Counted from the stretch's first letter, positions 1-8,822 are shown. The stretch is 64,000 bases of DNA from Acetatifactor sp. (GCA_016290775.1 JAEEVF010000003.1:124001-188000), one strand, 5' to 3'. The notes: a model not told the origin generated them from the sequence alone. Translations and numbers: made by a program.

Positions 1-1527
1 TCCCTTTTCTTCCTTCTTCGCAGGATTTGCATCCTTCATAAAGCTCCAGATCATAAGGATCATGATGATCCCGATCGGGAAGGCCGAAATGATGCTGACC
101 GACTGAATATTATTCATGCTGCTCTCGGAGAACACCAGCGCGATCGGAAGCACGATCAGCAGGATGCACCAAAGAAGCGTGATCAGCTTGTGAGGATGCT
201 CATCCTCCTTAAGGCTCCGGTAACTGTAGCAGGCGGCGGTATATGCGATCGAATCGAAGCTTGTCGCATAGAAGGCGATCATGCTAAGCAGGATCAGGAT
301 CAAGATAAAGGTGGAGCCGGGCATCGTCCCGACAATGTCCAGGATCAGACCGTAAAGGTCGCCGCTTTCCGCATAGCTTGCCATGAAGTCTGCCTTGCCC
401 TGCACCTGAAGGCCCAGGCTGTAATTTCCAAGTACCACGAAGGAAACGATGGTGGAGCCCACGCCAAACACGTAACCCCCAAGGATCGTCTGGCGAACTG
501 TCCTGCCGCGGCTCACGTTACCGATGAAGAACGGCGCCGCGATGCACCATACCATCCAGTAAGCCCAGTAATAGATCGTCCAATCCTGCGGGAAGCAGTT
601 CGTCCGTCCGGGATCCGTGTAGGTGCTAAGTCCGATGAAATTCTGGAATAGCATGCCAAGGCTCTGCACGCCATTCTCGATGATGAATCTTCCCTGTCCG
701 CCGATCACAAGCACAATGCCAAGCAGACCGAAGAACAGCCAGATACAAAGCTTTGCGAGGAAGCCTATGCCCTTAAAGCCATGCAGCACGGCGTAGGTAT
801 ATACCGCACAGGTGACAAGCAAAATGAAGATCGTCATCGCGGTCCTGCTGATGCTGATGCCAAAAAGTTTCACCAAAATGCTTGCCATGAGAGGCGTTGC
901 CACGGAGAAGGTGGTCGCAGTGCCGGCAAGGAGCGCAAACAGTGCGAACAGGTCGATCAGGCGCCCAAAGAAGCCATCTGCATGCTTGCCGATCACGGGT
1001 CTGCAGGCCTCGGAATATCTTTGCTTCGTGCGCTTTCTGGTGTGCAGCATGAAGCCAAAGGCAACAGCCAGAACCAGATAAAACGACCAGGGGATGAAGC
1101 TCCAGTGGAACAGCGGGAACACGCCCGCCCAGTCCTCGATCTTGCCCATCTCCGCCACGTGCGGATTGGACGCATACATCACCCATTCAGCGAAGGAATA
1201 GAACAAAATGTCCGCCGCAAGGCCGCAGGTAAACATCATGCAGCCCCAGGTAAAGAAGTTGTATTTGGGCTTCTCGCCAGGGTTTCCAAGCACGATGTCG
1301 CCATATTTCGAAAACGACAAAAACAGCGAAAGGACAAGGGTTCCGATGCCGATCACCAGATAATAGGAGCCCACTGCGTCTCCGAAAAAGAAGCGCACCT
1401 TGCTGATCACTTCGTTGGACTGCTCCGGGAACAGGAACATGTACAACGCCAGCGCCATGATGGATAAAAATGGCACAAGTGTCAGCATCCAGTCGATCCG
1501 CTTTTTGTCAGTGGTTACATTCTTCAT
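1..1527 (-). CDS. BCCT-family choline/betaine/carnitine transporter (3' end outside window)
   Basis: The frame opens with ATG at 1527 and stays open to base 1, giving 509 residues; the C-terminus lies outside the window. It is a polytopic membrane protein with about a dozen hydrophobic segments. Around residues 305-330 it has the tryptophan-rich BCCT signature (WTIYYWAYWMVW followed by the SRGRT loop), which in this family forms the quaternary-ammonium binding site and the following cytoplasmic loop. BCCT carriers import choline, glycine betaine or carnitine by Na+/H+ symport or exchange. The start is 3 bp after the licC stop, and its GGAGG ribosome site lies inside the licC 3' end, so the two are translationally linked. 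Choline is the likely substrate because choline kinase and phosphocholine cytidylyltransferase genes precede it; the substrate is inferred, the family is clear. Confidence 0.9.
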   Translation of the reverse strand, partial: MKNVTTDKKRIDWMLTLVPFLSIMALALYMFLFPEQSNEVISKVRFFFGDAVGSYYLVIGIGTLVLSLFLSFSKYGDIVLGNPGEKPKYNFFTWGCMMFTCGLAADILFYSFAEWVMYASNPHVAEMGKIEDWAGVFPLFHWSFIPWSFYLVLAVAFGFMLHTRKRTKQRYSEACRPVIGKHADGFFGRLIDLFALFALLAGTATTFSVATPLMASILVKLFGISISRTAMTIFILLVTCAVYTYAVLHGFKGIGFLAKLCIWLFFGLLGIVLVIGGQGRFIIENGVQSLGMLFQNFIGLSTYTDPGRTNCFPQDWTIYYWAYWMVWCIAAPFFIGNVSRGRTVRQTILGGYVFGVGSTIVSFVVLGNYSLGLQVQGKADFMASYAESGDLYGLILDIVGTMPGSTFILILILLSMIAFYATSFDSIAYTAACYSYRSLKEDEHPHKLITLLWCILLIVLPIALVFSESSMNNIQSVSIISAFPIGIIMILMIWSFMKDANPAKKEEKG

Positions 1528-1530
1528 TTT

Positions 1531-2265
1531 TTACTTTCCTCCGTCATAAGCTTTATAGGATGGATCCAAGTCTTGAAGTTCGCTTAAGTTGTCCACCTCG
1601 GTCACGTCGCCCCGCTCCATGGGGAACACGGCAAGCCGAAACTCCTTTGGATGGACAAACATGGGCACATCGTCCCAGTAAATCTGCCGATTTCCGGCTT
1701 CAAATTCCTTTTCCACTAATTCCGAAAGCTTCTTCCCGTCCTCTTCGCTCCAGCGCGAGATAGAAAAAAGCTGCCAGCCGCGCGATCCGCCGTTCCTCGA
1801 ACAGGAGGTGACGAAAAGCTCCGGCCCCTCGGCCTGCATCAGCCATTCGTCCGTCTCGCCCTCGCACCAGATCGCATTGTATCCGGAATGTGCAAACTCC
1901 GTCGAAAGCACCTTGGGAGCGCGGACGATCTGGTCGCCGTCAAGGATCATGCAGTCCTCCAAATGCTCCCTTGCGACATAGAGCGACGAAATGTTGTTGC
2001 AACTGTCGTACCAAGGGTTTTCGATCAAGGTGACCTCCGGATAGTCCGCCTTCAGGTCTTCAAATTGTTCCTTCAGATGCCCCACGACGACGTAAATCTC
2101 GCGGATCCCGTTTTCCAAAAGGCCCTTCAGGATCGTGTCGATCATGCGAACGCCGCCGACCCGAACCAAGGGCTTTGGCGTCGTAAACGTCACTGGCTGA
2201 AGGCGCTTTCCCAGGCCTGCTGCCATGATGACGGCCCTTTTTACGTAACATAATTCCTTAGGCAT
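1531..2265 (-). CDS. licC: LicC-like phosphocholine cytidylyltransferase (nucleotidyltransferase)
   Basis: A 244-residue sugar-nucleotidyltransferase-fold enzyme. Residues 13-25 contain the NTP-binding loop (MAAGLGKRLQPVT), with the following TPKPL segment, and residues 109-111 are the metal-binding DGD. LicC enzymes convert CTP and phosphocholine to CDP-choline. The open frame runs upstream to 2493, but that part lies inside the choline kinase gene in another frame; ATG 2265 is chosen because it overlaps the kinase stop (ATGCCTAA) and leads straight into the nucleotide-binding strand. The gene sits between choline kinase and the BCCT transporter, which supports phosphocholine over a sugar phosphate as substrate. 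A related aminoethylphosphonate or sugar cytidylyltransferase cannot be excluded from sequence alone. Confidence 0.82.
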   Translation of the reverse strand: MPKELCYVKRAVIMAAGLGKRLQPVTFTTPKPLVRVGGVRMIDTILKGLLENGIREIYVVVGHLKEQFEDLKADYPEVTLIENPWYDSCNNISSLYVAREHLEDCMILDGDQIVRAPKVLSTEFAHSGYNAIWCEGETDEWLMQAEGPELFVTSCSRNGGSRGWQLFSISRWSEEDGKKLSELVEKEFEAGNRQIYWDDVPMFVHPKEFRLAVFPMERGDVTEVDNLSELQDLDPSYKAYDGGK

Positions 2266-3211
2266 AGACCGTACCTCTCGTAAGATCTCGCTTGTGACTT
2301 GCGACAAAGCTGCCCGGCACGACGGAAAGATATCCCATGAATTCCTTTGCGTAAGCATATTGCTTCGCACCGTAGTCGCCAAAGTCCACGCCGAGATGCT
2401 GCTTGTACTCCGTCCAGTTCGACCAGAGCAGGCCGCAGGCCGCCATGTAATAATATATCTTCGCGCGGATGCGCCATCCTGGATCTCCCTCAAAATAAAG
2501 CTCGATCAGGTGGTCCAGCTGCTGCTTGTCATATTCGGAATACAGCGCAAACATGGCCAGGTCCACGTGGGGATCCTGCATGCCCGCATATTCCCAGTCG
2601 GTGAGCTGCAGCTCTTCCTTACCGTCTGCCGACTGATAGAACAGAAAGTTGTCGCAGACCGCGTCAATATGCGTCAGGCACCACTCCTTGGGCAGAAGGT
2701 CAAGCCGCTCGCGCCAAAGGAAGATCCGCGCCTTCGTCTCAAGATAGTCCGGAAATACGCTTGGCTTGCCGTCCCAAAGCGCCTCGTAATAATCGATCCT
2801 GCTGAAGATGTCGAAGGAATGCGGCACCGTGAGCTTTAGTTCATGGAAGGAACGAAGCTTTTTCATGCACTTTTTTAGATCCCTCTCATTGTTTGGATCG
2901 CAGGGCCTTACGCCCTCGAGAAAACGGGTGATCTTCAGTCCGTTCTCCGGATTGACGTACACGGGGTCGTCGCAAAGGCCATATCCCTTGATCGCACGGA
3001 AGGCACTCGCCTCGGCCTTGCGGTCGATCAGGCGGTCCGTCCCCTCCCCGGGGATCCGCAGGATGTACTTCTTTCCGCGTACGGAAAACAGGTACGAATG
3101 ATTGGTCATGCCTTTTTTCAAGGCGTCTATATACTTGACATCTTCCCTGTGACACTGCAGCGCGCCTGTGATGGCCGGCAGTCCTTTCGCAAAGAAATCA
3201 TTGGTCTCCAT
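2258..3211 (-). CDS. licA: LicA-like choline kinase
   Basis: A 317-residue aminoglycoside phosphotransferase/choline kinase-fold protein. The catalytic Brenner motif is at residues 181-191 (H181, D183, N188), and the metal-binding DWEYAG block begins at D205, followed by DPHVDLA. Choline kinases phosphorylate choline with ATP, the first step of the CDP-choline pathway. The start ATG at 3211 has an AAGGAAGAAGG ribosome site. The gene overlaps the cytidylyltransferase start by 8 bp and follows the MFS-like gene by 21 bp, so it is part of one long operon. Ethanolamine or another amino alcohol is a possible alternative substrate, but the adjacent LicC-like and BCCT genes favour choline. Confidence 0.85.
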   Translation of the reverse strand: METNDFFAKGLPAITGALQCHREDVKYIDALKKGMTNHSYLFSVRGKKYILRIPGEGTDRLIDRKAEASAFRAIKGYGLCDDPVYVNPENGLKITRFLEGVRPCDPNNERDLKKCMKKLRSFHELKLTVPHSFDIFSRIDYYEALWDGKPSVFPDYLETKARIFLWRERLDLLPKEWCLTHIDAVCDNFLFYQSADGKEELQLTDWEYAGMQDPHVDLAMFALYSEYDKQQLDHLIELYFEGDPGWRIRAKIYYYMAACGLLWSNWTEYKQHLGVDFGDYGAKQYAYAKEFMGYLSVVPGSFVASHKRDLTRGTVYA

Positions 3212-3232
3212 AAGATTTTCCTTCTTCCTTTT

Positions 3233-4522
3233 TTAGTTGATCTTCTGCTTGTTCCCTCGCTTTGTGCCAAAGAGCGAAACTGCCGCCGCCAAGGCCAAAA
3301 AAGCAAAGATCATGCAGAATTTCACGGGGATCACTGCGACCCCGCCACTCTCGCACAGAAAACTGATCCCAGCGGCGAGCAGATATGCCAAAAGGGATGC
3401 GATCGTCATGTTTTTGTTATATCGGTTCACCAGGTTTCTCTCCGCCTCACCTTCGTTAACGTAGGAGCGTCCGCCCGATAAGAACGTGCCGTATCCCAGG
3501 CCACAGATGATGACGGCAAAGGCCAAAACCAGCGGGTGGGAACTGCGCGTGATCATGAGGATCAGGAGCGCCACCGTGGAAAGAACCGGCGTCGCGATGC
3601 GTGCCTTCCAAAGCTTCTTCGCAGGTCCGAGGGCGATCACCAGCGAGGAGACCACCACCACGCCTGCCATGAATAAGCTGCTCTGCACGGCGTAATTCTC
3701 AATGCCGAGATAGTCCTTCAAGAGATATGCCACCGAAGGCATCAGCACGTAAAATGCCATGAAGGTGAAGAAGCAATAGACCATGGCCAGTCGGTCCTGA
3801 GACACAATGCCCAGGTCCATGTCGCCGTCCGTCTGCGCGTCCCCCGACATCTCAGTCGCCGGGCCTTGAATGCCTACCTCTGACAGCTCCTCGGCCTGGT
3901 CGCTTGCCTCATCAACGCCTGAGGCCTTAACCACTGCACTCCTTTCCAGCCCTCTTCCCACGTACTCCAGGCCGGCGGGAAGATATCCCAGAAGCCCTGC
4001 GATCACCGTAAATCCAATGCAGATCGCGGGTTTGTCGACAAAACAGGAGAAAAACAGCGGTGCGATCACATATCCCGACATCTGATAGCCAAGGAGCACG
4101 CGCACGCTGTGCGTCTTATGCTTCTCCTCCACCGTCGCCGTCAAAAACACGTCCAAAATGTTGTAAATGTAGTTCACGCAAAAGCTTGCGGCACTGAACA
4201 GGATCGTGTAGGCCAGAAAGCTCTTTACGAAAAAGAGTCCCGAGAAGGTCAAAAGAATGGTTCCGACCATGGCAGCCACAAGGGCGCTGCGCGAACGCTT
4301 TGTCGCATATGGGTGCGCGCTCCTTCCCTCCACTTCCGGGGAGGACGCCAGGATCCCAAGCATTGTAAACAGCGCTCCAAAGAACAGGGCGATGGACATC
4401 AAGGTGTCCTTGCCCTCTGGGTAATGCCTGTCAAAGAACATCTGCGTCACAATGTTTTGGATCCCGGCGCAAAATATTGAAGTATAAAGATACGTGAGAT
4501 TTCGCGCGAATATTTTTTTCAT
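3233..4522 (-). CDS. MFS-like transporter, possibly a lipid or lysophospholipid carrier
   Basis: A 429-residue integral membrane protein with about 12 hydrophobic segments split into two halves by a long acidic cytoplasmic loop (roughly residues 195-245, rich in Asp, Glu, Ser and Gly). The layout matches the major facilitator superfamily, although no diagnostic substrate motif is visible. It begins 2 bp after the CDP-alcohol phosphotransferase stop and lies in the same operon as an acyl-activating/acyltransferase protein. In Escherichia coli the MFS flippase LplT is encoded next to the acyltransferase/acyl-ACP synthetase Aas, so by analogy this protein could move a lysolipid or a choline lipid across the membrane. 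That role is inference; drug or solute export is equally possible from sequence. Confidence 0.75.
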   Translation of the reverse strand: MKKIFARNLTYLYTSIFCAGIQNIVTQMFFDRHYPEGKDTLMSIALFFGALFTMLGILASSPEVEGRSAHPYATKRSRSALVAAMVGTILLTFSGLFFVKSFLAYTILFSAASFCVNYIYNILDVFLTATVEEKHKTHSVRVLLGYQMSGYVIAPLFFSCFVDKPAICIGFTVIAGLLGYLPAGLEYVGRGLERSAVVKASGVDEASDQAEELSEVGIQGPATEMSGDAQTDGDMDLGIVSQDRLAMVYCFFTFMAFYVLMPSVAYLLKDYLGIENYAVQSSLFMAGVVVVSSLVIALGPAKKLWKARIATPVLSTVALLILMITRSSHPLVLAFAVIICGLGYGTFLSGGRSYVNEGEAERNLVNRYNKNMTIASLLAYLLAAGISFLCESGGVAVIPVKFCMIFAFLALAAAVSLFGTKRGNKQKIN

Positions 4523-4524
4523 GC

Positions 4525-5241
4525 TTAATGTCCGTCCCGCTTAAGCCTTCTGAACAGGCCGATCGCAAATCCGAGGAAGTAGATCCATGCGCCGATCGCT
4601 GCCACGCCAAGGATCAGGTCATCGAGCATCACCACAAGGTCGCCGATATAGAAAAGCTCCACCTCACCGAGGAAGAAGTTTAAAAGTGCCACTGCGATGT
4701 ACGTGCAATGGATCTCGAAGGGTCCAAAAGGAGGGAACGGGAACTCATTGTAGATCATGATGTAGTGCAACGTTACCATCATGTGCAAGCCATAAAGCGG
4801 CGCGCCAAATGCACAGACTTCCATGTTGGCAAAGGACGAAAGGCCAATGAACAGTACCGTGAAGGTACACACGGAGGTGTCGCTCATCAGGTCAAAGAAG
4901 CCGCCGCGCAGGGACTTCTGGTTCCTGTTCCTTGCCATGTAACCGTCAAAGTTGTCACAGACAATGTGAGTGAGAAGACCCAAAATGGCAAGCAGGAAAA
5001 ACCATCTTGAGAAGGTTCCGAGGAAGAAGCAAAAGCCTCCAAGGATGCCGGCGATAATGCCGATCGCAGTTACCACGTTCGGGTGCACCGTCTCGGGCAC
5101 GTACTTTACGAACTTATAGGTGAAATCCGCAAACTTGTTCTCCAAAAAGCTGGGGATCGTCTTGTTGGGATCCTCCTTCACCACGGCCTTCGCATTAGCC
5201 TCCTGTGTTTCAACTGCCTTTTCTTTCTTTTCCTGACTCAT
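4525..5241 (-). CDS. CDP-alcohol phosphatidyltransferase family protein (candidate cholinephosphotransferase)
   Basis: A 238-residue membrane protein with a charged 30-residue N-terminus and about six transmembrane segments. It carries the complete catalytic signature of the CDP-alcohol phosphotransferases, D-x2-DG-x2-AR-x8-G-x3-D-x3-D, at residues 96-121 (D96, D99, G100, A103, R104, G113, D117, D121). These enzymes transfer a phosphoalcohol or phosphatidyl group from a CDP-linked donor in the membrane. With CDP-choline-forming enzymes in the same operon, a diacylglycerol cholinephosphotransferase giving phosphatidylcholine is the most economical proposal. Phosphatidylglycerophosphate or phosphatidylserine synthase activity would be the usual bacterial alternatives. 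ATG 5241 overlaps the upstream TGA (ATGA) and has a strong GGAGGAAGG site. Confidence 0.85.
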   Translation of the reverse strand: MSQEKKEKAVETQEANAKAVVKEDPNKTIPSFLENKFADFTYKFVKYVPETVHPNVVTAIGIIAGILGGFCFFLGTFSRWFFLLAILGLLTHIVCDNFDGYMARNRNQKSLRGGFFDLMSDTSVCTFTVLFIGLSSFANMEVCAFGAPLYGLHMMVTLHYIMIYNEFPFPPFGPFEIHCTYIAVALLNFFLGEVELFYIGDLVVMLDDLILGVAAIGAWIYFLGFAIGLFRRLKRDGH

Positions 5242-5837
5242 TTTCCTTCCTCCTTACATAAGATTTTTCTAATATCACTCCAATTCCTGACTCTTGTGAT
5301 GCCGTCGCCCTCAAGGTATTGATTGTAGGGCGCGTCATAAAGCAAAACCTTGATCCCGTGGTCCGCAAGCACGTTGGCCGTGATGGGATTGTCATCGATC
5401 ATGACGTCCACGTTGTTTTCCTGACAATGCATGAGCTTTTGATAGGACACGCCCTCCTCTTCGCAGCAGATCAGCTTGTCGTGGAAAAATCCGTTGTTTC
5501 GAAGCCACTGGTTCAAAAACCTTCTGCTGAAAAACCCGATCAGGGTATGTGCCGTCGTCGCCTTTCTCGAAGTGATCTGGATGATCTTGTTGCCTTCCTT
5601 GATCAACTTGTCGTAGGTGTATCCGGCCTGCGGATATGGCGGGTACTTCCTGCAGTAATAAGGCAAAAACCATCTGAGTCCGAAAAAGAAAACCTGTTTA
5701 TGGGATACGCGAAACATATTCTCCATGTCATATGCATCCGGATCTGCCGGGGGCCTTTTGAAATACCGTTCCCCGTACTTTCGCATAAATTCCGGCGTGT
5801 TCAGGAGAACGCCGTCCACGTCAACGCCAATGTTCAT
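5238..5837 (-). CDS. HAD-superfamily 5'-nucleotidase (NT5C type) phosphatase
   Basis: A 199-residue soluble protein of the NT5C/deoxyribonucleotidase branch of the haloacid dehalogenase superfamily. The N-terminal nucleophile motif is D-V-D-G-V (residues 5-10), the central ITSR matches motif II, and V-M-I-D-D-N near residue 147 supplies motif IV acidic residues. Members hydrolyse nucleoside or other small phosphate monoesters. The frame extends to a GTG at 5846, but ATG 5837 is preferred because a GAGG site lies 8 bases upstream. It overlaps the phosphotransferase gene by 4 bp. Within the choline-lipid operon it could dephosphorylate a pathway intermediate or recycle CMP, but no residue shows which; both ideas are inference. 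Confidence 0.8.
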   Translation of the reverse strand: MNIGVDVDGVLLNTPEFMRKYGERYFKRPPADPDAYDMENMFRVSHKQVFFFGLRWFLPYYCRKYPPYPQAGYTYDKLIKEGNKIIQITSRKATTAHTLIGFFSRRFLNQWLRNNGFFHDKLICCEEEGVSYQKLMHCQENNVDVMIDDNPITANVLADHGIKVLLYDAPYNQYLEGDGITRVRNWSDIRKILCKEEGK

Positions 5838-5886
5838 AAATGACACCTCACTCTAAATATTTCTTTGGAATTTTATATATCTTCGC

Positions 5887-8520
5887 TCAGCCTTCCCGAA
5901 GGAGTTCTTCCACGGCCTTTTGAAGTCGATCCGTCAATTCCTTTGCCGTGTCGCCTTCCTTGGGTAAGATGGGCGTTCCAAACTTGATCTTTAAGCGCAG
6001 CCGCTCATGGGTCTTGGGATCCCGAAGCCTCGGCAGCGCTTTGTCCGGCGGATAGATTTTCCTTGCACCGATGATGCAGACCGGAACCAGCGCAAGCCCT
6101 GTTTCCATAGCGATGGTCGCCGCGCCTCCTTTAAAGGTTCCAAGCTTTCCGTCCCGCGTCCTTGTCCCCTCCGGATGGATCAGGAATTGCCCCTTTCCTT
6201 CCTTTAGCACTTCCACGGCACGCTTCAGCGCAGGTCCGGGATTTCCATGTCTGTCCGTTGGGATGCCGCCTAACATGCGAAGGAACATTCTGCTCACCGC
6301 GTGGTCTAAGTGCTCCTGCTTTGCAAGGCAAGCGACGTGGCTTTCGTTCACGATGCCCTGAAGCGCCGTGAAGACCCAAAGACCGTCGAAATGGCTCTCA
6401 TGATTCGGGCAGAAAACATATTGTCCGTCAAAGGAAAGAAGCTGCGTCCCCTCGACTTCGAAATCATATAATTTCCTCGAAAGCTTCATGTATCGGATCA
6501 GCCGATGTCTGTCCTTTGCTCGCCGCTTTAGCGGGTACTTTTCAATGTCATACGCCGGGGCGGGTACTTTCTCGGAAGTATTCTCCTTCGCCCTTTCGAT
6601 CAGGGCTGCCAGGTCTCGCACCGTCTTGACCTGAGAAAGACCATTTAGAAAGTCCGTATGGTAGGTTGCTTCCAGCTCCAGGCAGATCTCAAACATGGAA
6701 AGGCTGTCCAGGTTTAGGTCCTCCGTGAGCAATGCATCCGGCGTGACCGTAAGGTCCGCTACGTGCTTGGCAACGATCTCGCAAACCTCTTTTACGACCT
6801 CGCTTTCCGAAGCCGAAACCATGGCGCGCCCTGTCTGCTGCTTCGCCTCCGCCTGCCTGTCCGCACTCCCCTGATCGGCAATGCCCTGCAGCTTTAATGC
6901 AAGCTCCCTGAGCTTGAAACGCTGCACCTTGCCAAGGGTCGTGCAAGGCAATTTCGGGATGCAGAGAATGTCGGAAAGATGATAGCTCCCGGTCGTCGAA
7001 TCAGAAAGGCGCCGAACCTTAAGCTTCACCCGAGCCGCTTCCTCCAAGGTGACCTCACCTGTCTCCAAAAACAGAACCACGTGCTCCGTCATTCCGTCCG
7101 CGTCGGGAACGCCACAGGCCGCAACGGCCAAGTCTCCGCAAACTCCCTGATAATATCTGTCAATGTCCGTTGCGGAAACCTTGTTCCCGCTTCCAAGCTG
7201 GATCGTCTCCTTACGGCGACCCGTCACGTACAGATAACCCTTTTCGTTGACGTACCCAAGATCTCCGGTTTTTAAGTATCCGTCCTTTGTATGAGCTTCC
7301 TTCGTGCTCTCAGGATCCCTGAAATACCCTTTCATCTCCAGCGCCGACTTGACCACGATCTCGCCGTCTTCGATTTTAATGTCGATGAAGGGGAACTGCC
7401 GCGCATTGCCTGCCGCCTGGTCGGGATACCACTCCTTTGTCACGTTGCCGCAGCAGATCGGGAAGGACTCCTCCGTGGACCCGTAAACGTTCAGAAAGCA
7501 GATCCCAAGGTCCTCGAAAAAGTGCACCGTCTCCACGGCGCAGGGTGCCGTCCCGCAACCGATCACGTGAATGTTCCGTCCAAATGCCGGAGCATAAAAG
7601 GGTCTCATCAGATGCTTCATCCGATACCCCGTGTGCCTGCGCACAAAAGAGGAAAGCCCCTTGCAGGTCCGAAACATCCCCTGCACGATGGCGGGGCGTT
7701 TTGCAATCTCCGCCTCGATCTTTTGGTGTATGGTCTCGTAAACCTTCGGGATCATCACCAAATGCGTGGGTTCATAGGTCCGAAGGCCCATGGAAAGGCC
7801 TGCCGCACTGACCTCAGGAACAAAGGCCATCTCTGAACCCAAAAGGAAATTGATAAAGAGCATTGCATAGCCCGCCACGTGGGTCTGCGGTAAGATATGC
7901 AAAAATCTTGTCTTGTCATTGTACTGTGCGTACTGTGCCGCCGTCTTTGCAGAAAGGATCATGGCCTGGTGGGTGACCTGCGCGCCCTTCATGCTTCCCG
8001 TGGTGCCCGAGGAAAAGATGATCGCGATCACGTCTGCGTCCCCGGGGATCTCCGAAAGGGTCCGCAAGTGGACCTTAGGGTTGATCTGTCGAAGGAATGT
8101 GCCGTCCGAATAAAGATCAAACACTGGGACCGTGCCTCGCATGCCTTCCTCAAGAAGCATGTAGCGCTCCTTTTCCGTCACGATGGCGGAAGGCTCCGTG
8201 AAGGCAAGCAGCCGGTTTTGCTCCTCCACTGGGAGCGAAACGTCGGTGAGTACTGCCGTATATCCTAAGTAGGAGAGAGCTAAAAGCAGCATGGCGCTGT
8301 AAGCGGTGGGCCTTGCGAGCACCGCAACGCGCTCCGTCTTCTGGACTCCCTTTTCCAACAAGGCATCGCCGATCTTTTCGGTATAGGCCTTGATCTGTCC
8401 GAAGGAAAACTTCCTGAAATCCTTCTCCGACCGGAAATCCATGACCGCCGTTTTCTTTTCATATTTCTGAAAAACCTCATCTATGCACTTTACAAGATCT
8501 GCATGTGTATAGGTTTCCAT
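5887..8520 (-). CDS. Three-domain acyl-activating enzyme / acyl carrier / PlsC acyltransferase
   Basis: An 877-residue fusion. Residues 1-545 are an AMP-forming acyl-activating domain: SSGTTGSMKG near 170-179, YGSTEE near 346, KTGDLG at 417-422, GRRKE at 434, and the C-terminal catalytic lysine in LGKVQR (K531). Residues 575-645 are an acyl carrier domain with the phosphopantetheine serine S606 in LNLDSLSM. Residues 690-877 are a PlsC-type acyltransferase with NHESHFD (H707, D712) and PEGTRTRDG (from 783). The protein probably loads a fatty acid onto its own carrier and transfers it to a glycerol- or lysophospholipid. The E. coli Aas protein has similar end domains in the opposite order and no carrier. 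A strong AGGAGGGG site precedes ATG 8520, and it heads the choline-lipid genes. Confidence 0.9.
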   Translation of the reverse strand: METYTHADLVKCIDEVFQKYEKKTAVMDFRSEKDFRKFSFGQIKAYTEKIGDALLEKGVQKTERVAVLARPTAYSAMLLLALSYLGYTAVLTDVSLPVEEQNRLLAFTEPSAIVTEKERYMLLEEGMRGTVPVFDLYSDGTFLRQINPKVHLRTLSEIPGDADVIAIIFSSGTTGSMKGAQVTHQAMILSAKTAAQYAQYNDKTRFLHILPQTHVAGYAMLFINFLLGSEMAFVPEVSAAGLSMGLRTYEPTHLVMIPKVYETIHQKIEAEIAKRPAIVQGMFRTCKGLSSFVRRHTGYRMKHLMRPFYAPAFGRNIHVIGCGTAPCAVETVHFFEDLGICFLNVYGSTEESFPICCGNVTKEWYPDQAAGNARQFPFIDIKIEDGEIVVKSALEMKGYFRDPESTKEAHTKDGYLKTGDLGYVNEKGYLYVTGRRKETIQLGSGNKVSATDIDRYYQGVCGDLAVAACGVPDADGMTEHVVLFLETGEVTLEEAARVKLKVRRLSDSTTGSYHLSDILCIPKLPCTTLGKVQRFKLRELALKLQGIADQGSADRQAEAKQQTGRAMVSASESEVVKEVCEIVAKHVADLTVTPDALLTEDLNLDSLSMFEICLELEATYHTDFLNGLSQVKTVRDLAALIERAKENTSEKVPAPAYDIEKYPLKRRAKDRHRLIRYMKLSRKLYDFEVEGTQLLSFDGQYVFCPNHESHFDGLWVFTALQGIVNESHVACLAKQEHLDHAVSRMFLRMLGGIPTDRHGNPGPALKRAVEVLKEGKGQFLIHPEGTRTRDGKLGTFKGGAATIAMETGLALVPVCIIGARKIYPPDKALPRLRDPKTHERLRLKIKFGTPILPKEGDTAKELTDRLQKAVEELLREG

Positions 8521-8534
8521 TCCATCCCCTCCTA

Positions 8535-8556
8535 AAATGCGATGGTAGTCGCATTT
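8535..8556 (-). promoter_or_regulatory. Perfect 8-bp hairpin next to the ribosome binding site
   Basis: AAATGCGA and TCGCATTT form an uninterrupted stem with a 6-base loop, ending just before the AGGAGGGG site of the acyltransferase gene. It could be a weak terminator after the DUF2442 gene or a translational control element; the sequence does not decide which. Confidence 0.5.
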
Positions 8557-8576
8557 CTTTTCTATCTTTCCGTGGA

Positions 8577-8822
8577 TCAGTCCATCATCATGGCATCCAA
8601 CAGTTCATCACAGGTCACTTTCACTTCATGTTTTCCGTCTGACCAGATGATGTGATCGCCGCTGGCCTTTGCCGTGGCGAAGAATGCCGGATCCACAAGG
8701 CGTGAAAAGCGGAGTGTATTTACTCTCTTTTCCATGTTCACGACCGCGATGCTGCCGTTTTGGAACTGCAGCGTCAAAAGAAACCCGGGAAGCGGCGTAA
8801 CCTTAACTATAACTTGCTCCAT
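8577..8822 (-). CDS. DUF2442 domain protein
   Basis: An 81-residue protein resembling the DUF2442 family, small beta-rich proteins often seen near toxin-antitoxin or regulatory genes and of unknown function. The segment LQFQNGSIAVVNMEK with the following conserved region and the late IIWSDGKHEVKV strand match that family's pattern. The frame extends 18 codons further upstream, but ATG 8822 is preferred because a GGAGGGGC ribosome site lies just before it. It is the first gene upstream of the acyl-activating/acyltransferase gene on the same strand, with a 56-bp gap holding a hairpin, so it may be the first gene of the lipid operon. No DUF4160 partner is visible beside it. Confidence 0.7.
   Translation of the reverse strand: MEQVIVKVTPLPGFLLTLQFQNGSIAVVNMEKRVNTLRFSRLVDPAFFATAKASGDHIIWSDGKHEVKVTCDELLDAMMMD

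Noticed and set aside
2266-2493. Longer start for the LicC-like protein
   Set aside because: The added region lies inside the choline kinase gene in a different frame, is low in family likeness, and ATG 2265 fits the overlap and the enzyme fold.
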